In this document: positions 6,587-14,822 of the stretch, piece after piece | Layout: every line of letters begins with the position of its first letter | Position numbering within the stretch: the stretch's first letter is position 1 | From: a virus | Virus record (IMG/VR): IMGVR_UViG_3300025626_000038 | Location: 1-46,346 of that record | Reading direction: 5' to 3' (one strand) | Length of the DNA stretch: 46,346 bases | Notes under the pieces: model-generated | The model's database searches: none | Told to the model about the DNA's origin: nothing | The model's input: only the letters and a program-made list of their open reading frames with translations | Translations under genes and position numbers: made by a program

Positions 6587-9500
6587 ATGGCAGAATCACA
6601 AAACGGTCGTATAGGCGGCGGCGTATTAAAAGATAATCTTTTACGCCAAGGTGTTGATCTTAATTTTAAAAATACTAGTAACGATACTGCATTACTCCAT
6701 CTTGATGTAAATAATTCTAAAATTGGTATTAATACAGAAGCGGCATCTGATGCACTTACTGTACCAACAACACTAGCATCATCAAATTTAATATCAACAT
6801 ATAATAACATTGCAAATTTTACAATTGATGAAAGTCAAATCGTAGCACTAGGCGGCGATGGTTTTATTAATTTTAATGCAGCAAATAATATTTTTGCAAC
6901 AGCAATTGCAACCGATGATTTAAAAATAGATTTTAATACAATTAGTACAACTACTCCTAATACTAATATTGAATTACGTCCAGCCTCAATAGTCGGTACC
7001 TTAGTACGTACATTAGATAATCCAAATGCCTATTCTTCAGGCGCAAGTGATCGATTTAGTAGCTCAGTAGCAATATCAGGCAACTATGCTATTGTTGGTG
7101 CTCGAACCGAAGACGATGCTGGCGGAACTAGTTCAGGTAAAGCATATATCTTTGATGTAACAACTGGTAATTTATTTCACACTTTAGATAACCCTAATGA
7201 TTACGGCACGAGTGCCGGTGACAGTTTTGGCGTTTCTGTAGCAATATCAGGCAACTATGCTATTGTCGGTGCTCAAGAAGAAGATGATGCAGGCGGATTG
7301 AATTCAGGTAAAGCATATATCTTTGATGTAACAACTGGTAATTTACTTCACACTTTAGATAACCCTAATGATGACGGCGGGAGTGCCGGTGACAGGTTTG
7401 GCGGTTCTGTAGCAATATCAGGCAACTATGCAATTGTAGGTGCTTGGTTCGAAGACGGACCTGGCATCATAGCCCAATCAGGTAGAGCCTATATCTTTGA
7501 TGTAACAACTGGTAATTTACTTCACACTTTAGATAACCCTTCTGCTTATTATGAAGATTTTTTTGGTCGGTCAGTTTCAATATCAGGCAACTATGCTATT
7601 GTCGGTGCGCATAACGATGATGACGCAGGTGGTACTAATAGTGGCAAGGCGTTTATCTTTGATGTAACAACTGGTGCTTTAGTTCGTACACTTGACAACC
7701 CAAATGCTTATGGTACAAGTGCGCTTGATTACTTTGGCTATTCAGTAGCAATATCTGGCAACTATGCAATTGTAGGTGCTTATACAGAAGATGATGCCGA
7801 TGGCTTTAGCTCAGGTAAAGCATATATTTTTGATGTAACTACTGGTAATTTACTTTATACCTTAGATAACCCTAATGCTTACTCTACAAGCCAAACTGAT
7901 TTCTTTGGATCGCGTATTGCAATATCTGGTAACTATACAGTTGTAAGTGCTTATGCAGAAGATGACGCTGGCGGAACTACTTCTGGTAAAGCCTATATAT
8001 TTGATGTAACAACTGGTGCTTTAGTTCGTACACTTGACAACCCAAATGCTTATGGTACAAGTAATAGTGATTTCTTTGGTCTTTCAGTAGCAATATCAGG
8101 CAATTATATTATTGTTGGAGCTCCTGAAGAAACTTTTGGCTCAGGTAAGGCATATATTTTTACCACTGTACCTGTACCCGGTGCAGTTAATATCAATAGC
8201 AATTGGAATATTACAGGAAGTTTATATGCAACTGGCAATATTCAAACTGTAGGTGATTTTACATTCGGTTCAGGAGATGAAGATAATGTATCATTTGCTG
8301 CTAATGTAAACAGTGATATTATCCCCAATCAAACAGATACAAGCAGTTTAGGATCAGAATCTAAACGATGGTTAGATCTCTATACTAGTCTAGTAAATGG
8401 CGAAGCTATTGAATTAGACGAACTAGTTGTAGGAGATGGTGAATCGAGTTTAGCACGTAGACAAGGTAATACATTTTATGTTAGTACACTCGGTAGCGAT
8501 ACTAATGTCGGCGATCATCAACACGGCGCATTTCGTACACTAAAACATGCACTTACACAAGTAGACGGAAGTACTTCTGGACCAACTGTAATACATGTAT
8601 ACCCCGGAGTGTATGAAGAAGAATTTCCTTTAACTGTTCCGTCACATGTAGACATAGTTGGCGAAGACATAAGAAATGTTGTTATCAAACCAACAGTTGC
8701 TACACAAAATAATAGTGTATTTTATTTAGAAGATGATGTTACTATTGAAAATTTAACTGTTAAAGACTTTTATACAGGCTATGCATTTCAATTTACATCA
8801 GGAGGGCTAGTAAATACACGTTCACCATATATTAGAAACGTGACTGTAATTACAAAAGGCAGTGTTACAAGTGCAGACGACCCAAGAGGATTTTCACAAG
8901 GCGATGCAGGTAAAGGCGCACTAATAGATGGCGCTGCATTAGATAGTTCTAGTCTAGAAGCAAGTATGCTGTTCCACAGTTGTACGTTTATAACACCTGG
9001 CGTCGACACTATTACAATGACAAATGGTGTAAGAATAGAATGGCTAAACAGCTTTACATATTTTGCTAACCGTGGACTATATGCAACACAAGGCGCAAGT
9101 GGTAAACTAATGCCAGATGCATCAATACGATACGGTGCAGAAATACGTTCAATTGGATCAGCAAACGTTTACGGAAACTACGGTGCAGTAGCTGACGGCG
9201 CAAATACACTAATGTATCTAATTAGTCATAACTTTGCTTATATTGGTACAGGCAAAGACGCAAGTAATGATAACACACTTGCTACTGAAAGTCAAGAAGT
9301 ATTAGAATTAAATTCTGGAACAGTTGTTTACACAAGTACAGATCAAAAAGGTAAATTTAAAGTAGGCGACAGCTTTTTCGTAGATTTTGAAACTGGTGAA
9401 ACAAGCATTGATGCAAATGAAGTAGACTTTAGTGGTATTGGTAATATTACTGTAAACAACGGAGTTGAAACAACTTATATAGACGGCGAAAGAGTTGATA

Positions 9501-10243
9501 CTGGTAATATAAGATTTACTGGCAATACTGTTACTACGCTCGATGGAGATTTAAATCTAAGCCCACAAACTGAACTATTTAATACTGATAATAATGCAAG
9601 TTTGATAATTAGTAGAGGTACTGATCTTCAAAGAAATAATGAAACTGCTGATATCAGATATAATACAGAAACGGATTTGTACGAGGGATACAGTTCGGGT
9701 AATTTAAGCTTTGGCGGAATATATAGTTCTGATAGATCCGACGGTATAGACGCACACGATATTAATAATACAATAGTATTAACTGTAGGCGGAACTCAAA
9801 TAGGTTCTATTGATAATAATAGTACTAATTTACACGGCTTGTCTACTGGTGATGTGTTATTTGACAATAACTTAATTACAACAACTTTATCTAATTCAGA
9901 TTTAGAACTTAGAAGAGCAACTGCTACAAATGTAGTTGATATTTTTGATATAGAAATAAAAGAAAATAATTTTTCGAATTCAAGTAATAATCTTTTCACT
10001 CTTGCAACCACTGGATTAGGATTTGTAAAATTTAGTGGTACTACAGGACTAGTTATTCCGTCTGGATTAGAATCAGAACAATCAATTGCACCACTAGCAG
10101 GCGAAACTAGATATAATACAGAGCAAGCATATCTTGAAACTTGGAATGGCGAATCATGGCAGAGAAGCGCCGGCGAAGGCGAAGAAGTTACTGACGAAGT
10201 TCTTAAAGAATTAGTTGATATTTACACCCTTGTACTAGGATAA
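6587..10243 (+). CDS. Giant fibre/adhesin with seven-bladed FG-GAP propeller and beta-helix
   Basis: A 1218-residue probable tail-fibre or adhesin. Layout: N-terminal fibre head (1-138) opening with NGRIGGGVLKDNLLRQGVDL; seven FG-GAP-like repeats of about 50-58 residues (139-527), each with a VAISGNYAIVGA strand, an EDDAGG-type acidic loop and SGKAYIFDVTTG; a short linker; a pectate-lyase-like beta-helix (about 625-920) starting at FYVSTLGSD; a YTSTDQKGKFKVGD module (about 910-930); more beta repeats; and a C-terminal RYNTEQAYLETWNGESW segment. Seven blades make a complete propeller, a fold used for protein or glycan binding, often with calcium. Relative to the next gene (10380) the propeller is an insertion, and the flanks align. 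A late promoter lies immediately upstream. No catalytic residues are evident. Confidence 0.85.
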   Translation: MAESQNGRIGGGVLKDNLLRQGVDLNFKNTSNDTALLHLDVNNSKIGINTEAASDALTVPTTLASSNLISTYNNIANFTIDESQIVALGGDGFINFNAANNIFATAIATDDLKIDFNTISTTTPNTNIELRPASIVGTLVRTLDNPNAYSSGASDRFSSSVAISGNYAIVGARTEDDAGGTSSGKAYIFDVTTGNLFHTLDNPNDYGTSAGDSFGVSVAISGNYAIVGAQEEDDAGGLNSGKAYIFDVTTGNLLHTLDNPNDDGGSAGDRFGGSVAISGNYAIVGAWFEDGPGIIAQSGRAYIFDVTTGNLLHTLDNPSAYYEDFFGRSVSISGNYAIVGAHNDDDAGGTNSGKAFIFDVTTGALVRTLDNPNAYGTSALDYFGYSVAISGNYAIVGAYTEDDADGFSSGKAYIFDVTTGNLLYTLDNPNAYSTSQTDFFGSRIAISGNYTVVSAYAEDDAGGTTSGKAYIFDVTTGALVRTLDNPNAYGTSNSDFFGLSVAISGNYIIVGAPEETFGSGKAYIFTTVPVPGAVNINSNWNITGSLYATGNIQTVGDFTFGSGDEDNVSFAANVNSDIIPNQTDTSSLGSESKRWLDLYTSLVNGEAIELDELVVGDGESSLARRQGNTFYVSTLGSDTNVGDHQHGAFRTLKHALTQVDGSTSGPTVIHVYPGVYEEEFPLTVPSHVDIVGEDIRNVVIKPTVATQNNSVFYLEDDVTIENLTVKDFYTGYAFQFTSGGLVNTRSPYIRNVTVITKGSVTSADDPRGFSQGDAGKGALIDGAALDSSSLEASMLFHSCTFITPGVDTITMTNGVRIEWLNSFTYFANRGLYATQGASGKLMPDASIRYGAEIRSIGSANVYGNYGAVADGANTLMYLISHNFAYIGTGKDASNDNTLATESQEVLELNSGTVVYTSTDQKGKFKVGDSFFVDFETGETSIDANEVDFSGIGNITVNNGVETTYIDGERVDTGNIRFTGNTVTTLDGDLNLSPQTELFNTDNNASLIISRGTDLQRNNETADIRYNTETDLYEGYSSGNLSFGGIYSSDRSDGIDAHDINNTIVLTVGGTQIGSIDNNSTNLHGLSTGDVLFDNNLITTTLSNSDLELRRATATNVVDIFDIEIKENNFSNSSNNLFTLATTGLGFVKFSGTTGLVIPSGLESEQSIAPLAGETRYNTEQAYLETWNGESWQRSAGEGEEVTDEVLKELVDIYTLVLG
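7001..8170 (+). repeat. Seven tandem FG-GAP coding repeats
   Basis: Seven in-frame units of about 150-175 bases. Several stretches, such as the bases encoding KAYIFDVTTGN and ISGNYAIVGA, are almost identical between units at the DNA level, which points to recent tandem duplication or gene conversion. Confidence 0.9.
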
Positions 10244-10254
10244 TTTCAAAAAAC

Positions 10255-10262
10255 GATAAATA
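10255..10262 (+). promoter_or_regulatory. Late promoter box GATAAATA
   Basis: Exact NATAAATA match followed by C, 11 bases after the preceding stop and 117 bases before the next ATG. Confidence 0.8.
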
Positions 10263-10379
10263 CTATTAATGCAGTACAGCGACCATTGTATTGCACTATC
10301 AAACTGTGGTTAACCAGCAAAGAGTCGTGAGACTGAGAATTCGGCTAGAGGGACAGGATCCCCGTATTGAGGAGAAGAG
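10263..10379 (+). other. Long 5' leader of the 10380 gene
   Basis: A 117-base untranslated leader between the late box and the ATG. It contains no ORF of note. A GGGA...TCCC pairing lies shortly before the GAGGAG ribosome-binding site. It is longer than most other leaders in the window. Confidence 0.4.
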
Positions 10380-13300
10380 ATGGCTATCGGTCGCATAAGT
10401 GGTCCGCTCTTAAAGGCAAACTTACTTCGTGAGGGAGTAAACTTAGCTTTTGAGAACGACTTACTATATCTAGATGTTAATAACAGCCGCATCGGTATTA
10501 ACAATGCGTCACCTCAATACGATTTAGATATAATCGGAACAACTAGAGCACCTGCACTTGAAGTTAGCACACTTGCTAACATCGGTGATGTAAATATCAC
10601 AGGTACAACAATTTCAACAAATCAGCCTACACTTACATTAGGTGCAGCTGATAATGTAATCTATCAAAATCGCTTAACAATCGACAGTTTAGATTTAGAA
10701 AACAATGTTATCAGTTCAAACGAAACTAATGCAAACATAGAGTTTTCGCCTAACGGCACCGGTACTGTAGAAATATTTGCAGACACAAATGTGACTGGTA
10801 ATGTGTTTGCAACTGGTTCAATTACAGCAGATGGTAATATCACTATTGGTGATGCCGACACAGATAATATTACATTTAACGCAGAAATTAATTCAGATAT
10901 TATACCCGATGCAACAAATACATACTCATTGGGAAGTGACCCTGCACTGGGAGGTTCTCAGTGGTCTGATGTGTTTACTCAAACACTAACTGCCGGAACA
11001 GTAAGAACAACTGCAATTACAGTAGACGGTGTAGATATTGCATTGCGCCAAGGAAATATCTATTATGTTGCTGAAAACGGTAGTGACAGTTACACAGGTG
11101 ATCATCCTAATGATCCGTATGGCTCGTTAAAGTTTGCACTAACACAAGCAACCAGCGGCGACACAATACACATTTATCCAGGCGTATATCAAGAAGCATT
11201 TCCAATGACAGTGCCAGTGGGTGTAACTGTTAAAGGACACAGCCTCCGCGGAGTTAATATTACTCCAACACCTGCTACACAAAGCAATGATGCATTCTTG
11301 CTCAACGGCGGTGCAACAATAGAAGATTTAACTATTTCAGGATTCTACACAGGATATGCATTTAAGTTTGCTCCTGGCTTTACAGTATCAGGAAACAACC
11401 GTTCACCTTACATAAGAAACATCAGTGTTATTACTCAAGGCAGCGTTTCAAGCGCAGCAGACCCGAGAGGTTTTGACGAGGGTGATGCAGGGCGCGGAGC
11501 GTACATAGACGGCGCTGTAGCAGCCGCTACAAGCTTGGAAGCGACTATGCTGTTCCATAGTGTCACATTTATTACACCCGGCGTAGACGCTATTACAATT
11601 ACTAACGGCGCTAGAGTAGAATGGCTTAACAGCTTTACATACTTTGCTAATCGTGGCATATATGGTGTAGACGGAGCAACAGGTTTACGTGGTACAGGTA
11701 AGACAGCAGTTAGAGTAGATGACTTAACAGGTACTATCGTAGACGGAAACACCTTTACATACTACGATACAGATGGAACTACTGTTCTTGCAACAGGTAC
11801 TATTAACGGTGTAGATGCAGATGGTAAGTTTTATGTAGACGGAAATCTAACAGGTCTAGAAACTGCTGGCGAACGCGGCGGCAAGATTATAACCAAGTAC
11901 GGAACTCCTACTACAGACACAACTGTTAAAAAGTTTGGCACAAGTAGTTTAGAACTCAATGGAACTACTGATTATCTAGGTGTAGTAAGCAACAACGACT
12001 TTGGGTTTGGCACTGGTGATTATACTGTTGAAGGATGGTTTTATTTTAATAGCGTAGCTGCTACAACAAATTTATTTGATTTTAGAGCAGGTGCAGGATC
12101 AGATGTTGCACCAGTAGTTTATATTGATGCCGGCGGCGAATTACGCTTTTACTCATATAGTGCAGATAGAATTACAGGCACAACATTAGTAGCAGATACA
12201 TGGTATCATATTGCAATTAGTCGTAGTGGTAATGATACTAAACTATTTTTAAATGGTTCTCTAGAAGGAACGTGGACTGTAGCAGCAACAGATTACGATG
12301 TTGCAAAGCCTCTCATAATCGGAGCACGTTGGGATGCTGCAAACAAACTAGACGGTTATATAGATGAGTTTAGAGTTACAAAAGGATTAGCACGATATAC
12401 TAGTGCATTTGTAGAACCAAGTTCAGAATTTGCAAGTGACACTGATACAAAACTATTATTACATTTTAATAATGCAGTTGACGGTGCAAACACTATTGTA
12501 GACGATACACTTAATTCACAAGATTTAAGATTTAGTAATGGTGCAACTGCTAGCTTTGTTACTCTTGCAGATCAAACAGAATTTGGTGCAGAAGTACGTG
12601 CAATTGCAAGTGCTTGTGTATACGGCAACTACGGTATTGTAGGAGACGGTCCAGGTGTACTAATGTATTTGATTAGTCAAAACTTAGCGTACATCGGTGT
12701 AGGTAAAGAAACTGACAACGACGAAACTAGTGTAATACAAGCAAACGAAGTAGTCGAAACAAACAATGCACAAATAAGATACAGTAGTGTAGATCACAAA
12801 GGTGACTTTAGAGTTGGTGATTTATTTTATGTAAATCAAGAAGACGGCACTGTAGACTTCAGTAGTTCAACATTTAACATTAATACATCTGCTGGTATTA
12901 CAATTACTACAGGCGGAAGTCAAACTACTATTACTGGTGATAAAATTGATACTGGTAATTTAAGAATTAGTGGCAATACTATTCAAAGTTTGAGTGGAGA
13001 TATCAATTTAGACGCAGATAGCGGCACAGTTAGAATTAATTCAACAAGTGCGCTACAATTGCCTAAAGGTGATACAGCAAGTCGTCCAACACCTGCAACT
13101 GGTATGATTCGTTATAATACTGATACAGCATTGTATGAAGGCTATGACGGCAACTGGATAGCACTTAACGGTGTTTACGATTTAGATTTAGACACACGTA
13201 TTACAGCAGAACTTACTCCGGGTGCAAACGATGGTGTAATTAGATTTTATATCCAAGACAGTGTAGTTACAACTATTGATGCAGACAAATTATCAACACC

Positions 13301-13715
13301 TAGAATTGAAGTAGACGATATAAGTATTGATGGCAATGTTATTACAACAGAAACATCAAATACAGATTTAACTTTTAGTGCAAACGGCACAGGGTCAGTT
13401 GTAATTGACAATCTTGCATTTAAAGATTCAACTATAACTAATACCGAAGTTGATGGAATTTTTAATTTTGAGCAACAAGGTAGCGGCTACTTTAAAATTG
13501 AAGGTACAAACGGATTTGTTGTTCCGGTAGGAGATAATGTACAGCGACCAGCAGCAGCATACCGAGAAACTGGAATGGTTCGCTATAATACAGAACAAAG
13601 ATATTTAGAAATATGGGACGGATTTAGCTGGGTATCTGTCGCTGGCGCAACAGGTTCAATTAGTGTAACCGCAGCAGAAGACTTAGCAATAGAATACGCA
13701 TTAACATTAGGATAA
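10380..13715 (+). CDS. Giant fibre/adhesin with LamG-like lectin insertion
   Basis: An 1111-residue paralogue of the 6587 product. Order: N-terminal fibre head (IGRISGPLLKANLLREGVNL); GNV/ITADGNITIG strands; a NSDIIPDATNTYSLGS linker; pectate-lyase-like beta-helix from about 220 (IYYVAENGSDSYTGDHP, IHIYPGVYQEAFP). Then comes an insertion (about 430-735) that includes a concanavalin/LamG-type domain with FGTSSLELNG, YTVEGWFYFN, WYHIAISR, LFLNGSLEG and YIDEFRVTKGLARY. The helix then resumes (EFGAEVRAIASACVYGNYG), followed by the YSSVDHKGDFRVGDLF module and a C-terminal RYNTEQRYLEIWDGFSW motif. LamG folds commonly bind carbohydrate, so a role in glycan recognition is likely. GAGGAG precedes the ATG. 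The propeller of the upstream paralogue is absent here. Confidence 0.85.
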   Translation: MAIGRISGPLLKANLLREGVNLAFENDLLYLDVNNSRIGINNASPQYDLDIIGTTRAPALEVSTLANIGDVNITGTTISTNQPTLTLGAADNVIYQNRLTIDSLDLENNVISSNETNANIEFSPNGTGTVEIFADTNVTGNVFATGSITADGNITIGDADTDNITFNAEINSDIIPDATNTYSLGSDPALGGSQWSDVFTQTLTAGTVRTTAITVDGVDIALRQGNIYYVAENGSDSYTGDHPNDPYGSLKFALTQATSGDTIHIYPGVYQEAFPMTVPVGVTVKGHSLRGVNITPTPATQSNDAFLLNGGATIEDLTISGFYTGYAFKFAPGFTVSGNNRSPYIRNISVITQGSVSSAADPRGFDEGDAGRGAYIDGAVAAATSLEATMLFHSVTFITPGVDAITITNGARVEWLNSFTYFANRGIYGVDGATGLRGTGKTAVRVDDLTGTIVDGNTFTYYDTDGTTVLATGTINGVDADGKFYVDGNLTGLETAGERGGKIITKYGTPTTDTTVKKFGTSSLELNGTTDYLGVVSNNDFGFGTGDYTVEGWFYFNSVAATTNLFDFRAGAGSDVAPVVYIDAGGELRFYSYSADRITGTTLVADTWYHIAISRSGNDTKLFLNGSLEGTWTVAATDYDVAKPLIIGARWDAANKLDGYIDEFRVTKGLARYTSAFVEPSSEFASDTDTKLLLHFNNAVDGANTIVDDTLNSQDLRFSNGATASFVTLADQTEFGAEVRAIASACVYGNYGIVGDGPGVLMYLISQNLAYIGVGKETDNDETSVIQANEVVETNNAQIRYSSVDHKGDFRVGDLFYVNQEDGTVDFSSSTFNINTSAGITITTGGSQTTITGDKIDTGNLRISGNTIQSLSGDINLDADSGTVRINSTSALQLPKGDTASRPTPATGMIRYNTDTALYEGYDGNWIALNGVYDLDLDTRITAELTPGANDGVIRFYIQDSVVTTIDADKLSTPRIEVDDISIDGNVITTETSNTDLTFSANGTGSVVIDNLAFKDSTITNTEVDGIFNFEQQGSGYFKIEGTNGFVVPVGDNVQRPAAAYRETGMVRYNTEQRYLEIWDGFSWVSVAGATGSISVTAAEDLAIEYALTLG

Positions 13716-13721
13716 ACGAAG

Positions 13722-14051
13722 ATGGCAACGCAATTTAAAAATAAAGTAGTAAAAGACATAGGCAGTGTTCCAATACTTGCATTAGAAACAGATGCTGCTA
13801 CAAGATCAACTATAATTGGATTAACTTTAACTAATTTACAAGATTTTATAGTTTATGCTAGTTTATTAGTGCATGATGATACTAGTGTAGAAGGTTACTT
13901 TATGAAAGATACAATAATCCCTCCAAATAGTAGTTTACATGCGCTATCAGCAGGCGAAAAACTAATACTTGCTCCTACAAATCAGCTATATATAGTAGCC
14001 GACCAAAATGATGCATTAGACGCAGTTATAAGTTACGTAGATATTGTATAA
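13722..14051 (+). CDS. Small beta-sandwich virion protein, copy 2
   Basis: A 109-residue beta-rich protein distantly similar in size and strand pattern to the products of 5640 and 23409. Residues about 23-50 (TDAATRSTIIGLTLTNL...YASLLV) correspond to the first strands of the other copies, and the end forms ITYV-like strands (AVISYVDIV). It starts six bases after the stop of the LamG-containing fibre gene, so it is probably co-transcribed and co-regulated with it. There is no signal peptide or enzymatic motif. A fibre partner or small head/tail decoration is plausible but unproven. Confidence 0.55.
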   Translation: MATQFKNKVVKDIGSVPILALETDAATRSTIIGLTLTNLQDFIVYASLLVHDDTSVEGYFMKDTIIPPNSSLHALSAGEKLILAPTNQLYIVADQNDALDAVISYVDIV

Positions 14052-14062
14052 GGAATAAAGAT

Positions 14063-14803
14063 ATGTCAAATTACACAGGAATGTCACCAGAAAAAATGAT
14101 GGGATCAGTACCCAACAGATTCTTTTACGGTTTACGTAGAACAGATAACGGTGAATTATTTTTATCAAAAGCTGATCAAATGAAGACAACTGATGATCAT
14201 ACAGTTACAATTAATAAGCCGGGTGATCCTGCAAATAACTTTCCTAATTTTGAGCAAGGGCAAGATTTTTACGAAGGTAGAGATATTAATCATAATATAG
14301 TTTATGAAAATTTAAATTACGAGCAACTGCGTTGGGATGAAAGAAATATTTCCTATTATGTAGATGAGGATGGTGAATTAGTAGCAAGAATTAATCATAC
14401 GTTTACATATGACAACAATTCAAGTACAGACGGTCTTGTAGAATACAACAAAAACGACTATGATGTTAGTGTTGCAAGCGGTACTAACAGTTATGGTACT
14501 GGTAACAAGTATTATATCGAAAGACACGATGGCGCAAGTCCAACTCTTAACTTAATAGAAGGTGAGACATATATCTTTAGACAAGACGATAGTTCAAATG
14601 CTACACATCAATTGTTGTTTTCAACAACTCCAAACGGAACTTGGGGCGGCGGCGTAGAATATACTACAGGTGTAACTAAAGAAGGTACAGCAGGAACTCC
14701 GGGTTCTTATACACAAATAACAGTAGCAGCAAGTGCCCCTGTTTTATACTATTACTGTATAAATCATAGTGGCATGGGCGGTCGAGTAAATACAATTACA
14801 TAA
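14063..14803 (+). CDS. Structural protein with C-terminal cupredoxin-like copper domain
   Basis: A 246-residue protein. The N-terminal part (1-130) starts MSNYTGMSPEKMMGS and is not recognised. The C-terminal part (about 160-246) has the cupredoxin signature: LIEGETYIFRQDDS (first strands), H182 in ATHQL, and VLYYYCINHSGMGG giving C232, H235 and M238. His-Cys-His-Met is the full type-1 copper ligand set, and the C-x2-H-x2-M spacing equals that of amicyanin. Such a domain would bind copper or use the fold only as a scaffold. It sits among fibre genes with AAGGAATAAAG before the ATG, so it is probably a virion protein. No signal peptide, so export for electron transfer is unlikely. Confidence 0.7.
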   Translation: MSNYTGMSPEKMMGSVPNRFFYGLRRTDNGELFLSKADQMKTTDDHTVTINKPGDPANNFPNFEQGQDFYEGRDINHNIVYENLNYEQLRWDERNISYYVDEDGELVARINHTFTYDNNSSTDGLVEYNKNDYDVSVASGTNSYGTGNKYYIERHDGASPTLNLIEGETYIFRQDDSSNATHQLLFSTTPNGTWGGGVEYTTGVTKEGTAGTPGSYTQITVAASAPVLYYYCINHSGMGGRVNTIT

Positions 14804-14822
14804 TTAGTGAACAGGAAAGATA

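Noticed and set aside
7001-8170. Regular repeats that could suggest a CRISPR array
   Set aside because: The period is about 150-175 bases, the units are in frame, and the protein pattern is FG-GAP. There are no short palindromic repeats or unique spacers.
6587-13715. The two adjacent giant genes as one gene split by a frameshift
   Set aside because: Each has its own complete N-terminal head, C-terminal RYNT motif, late promoter and ribosome-binding site. They are paralogues, not fragments.
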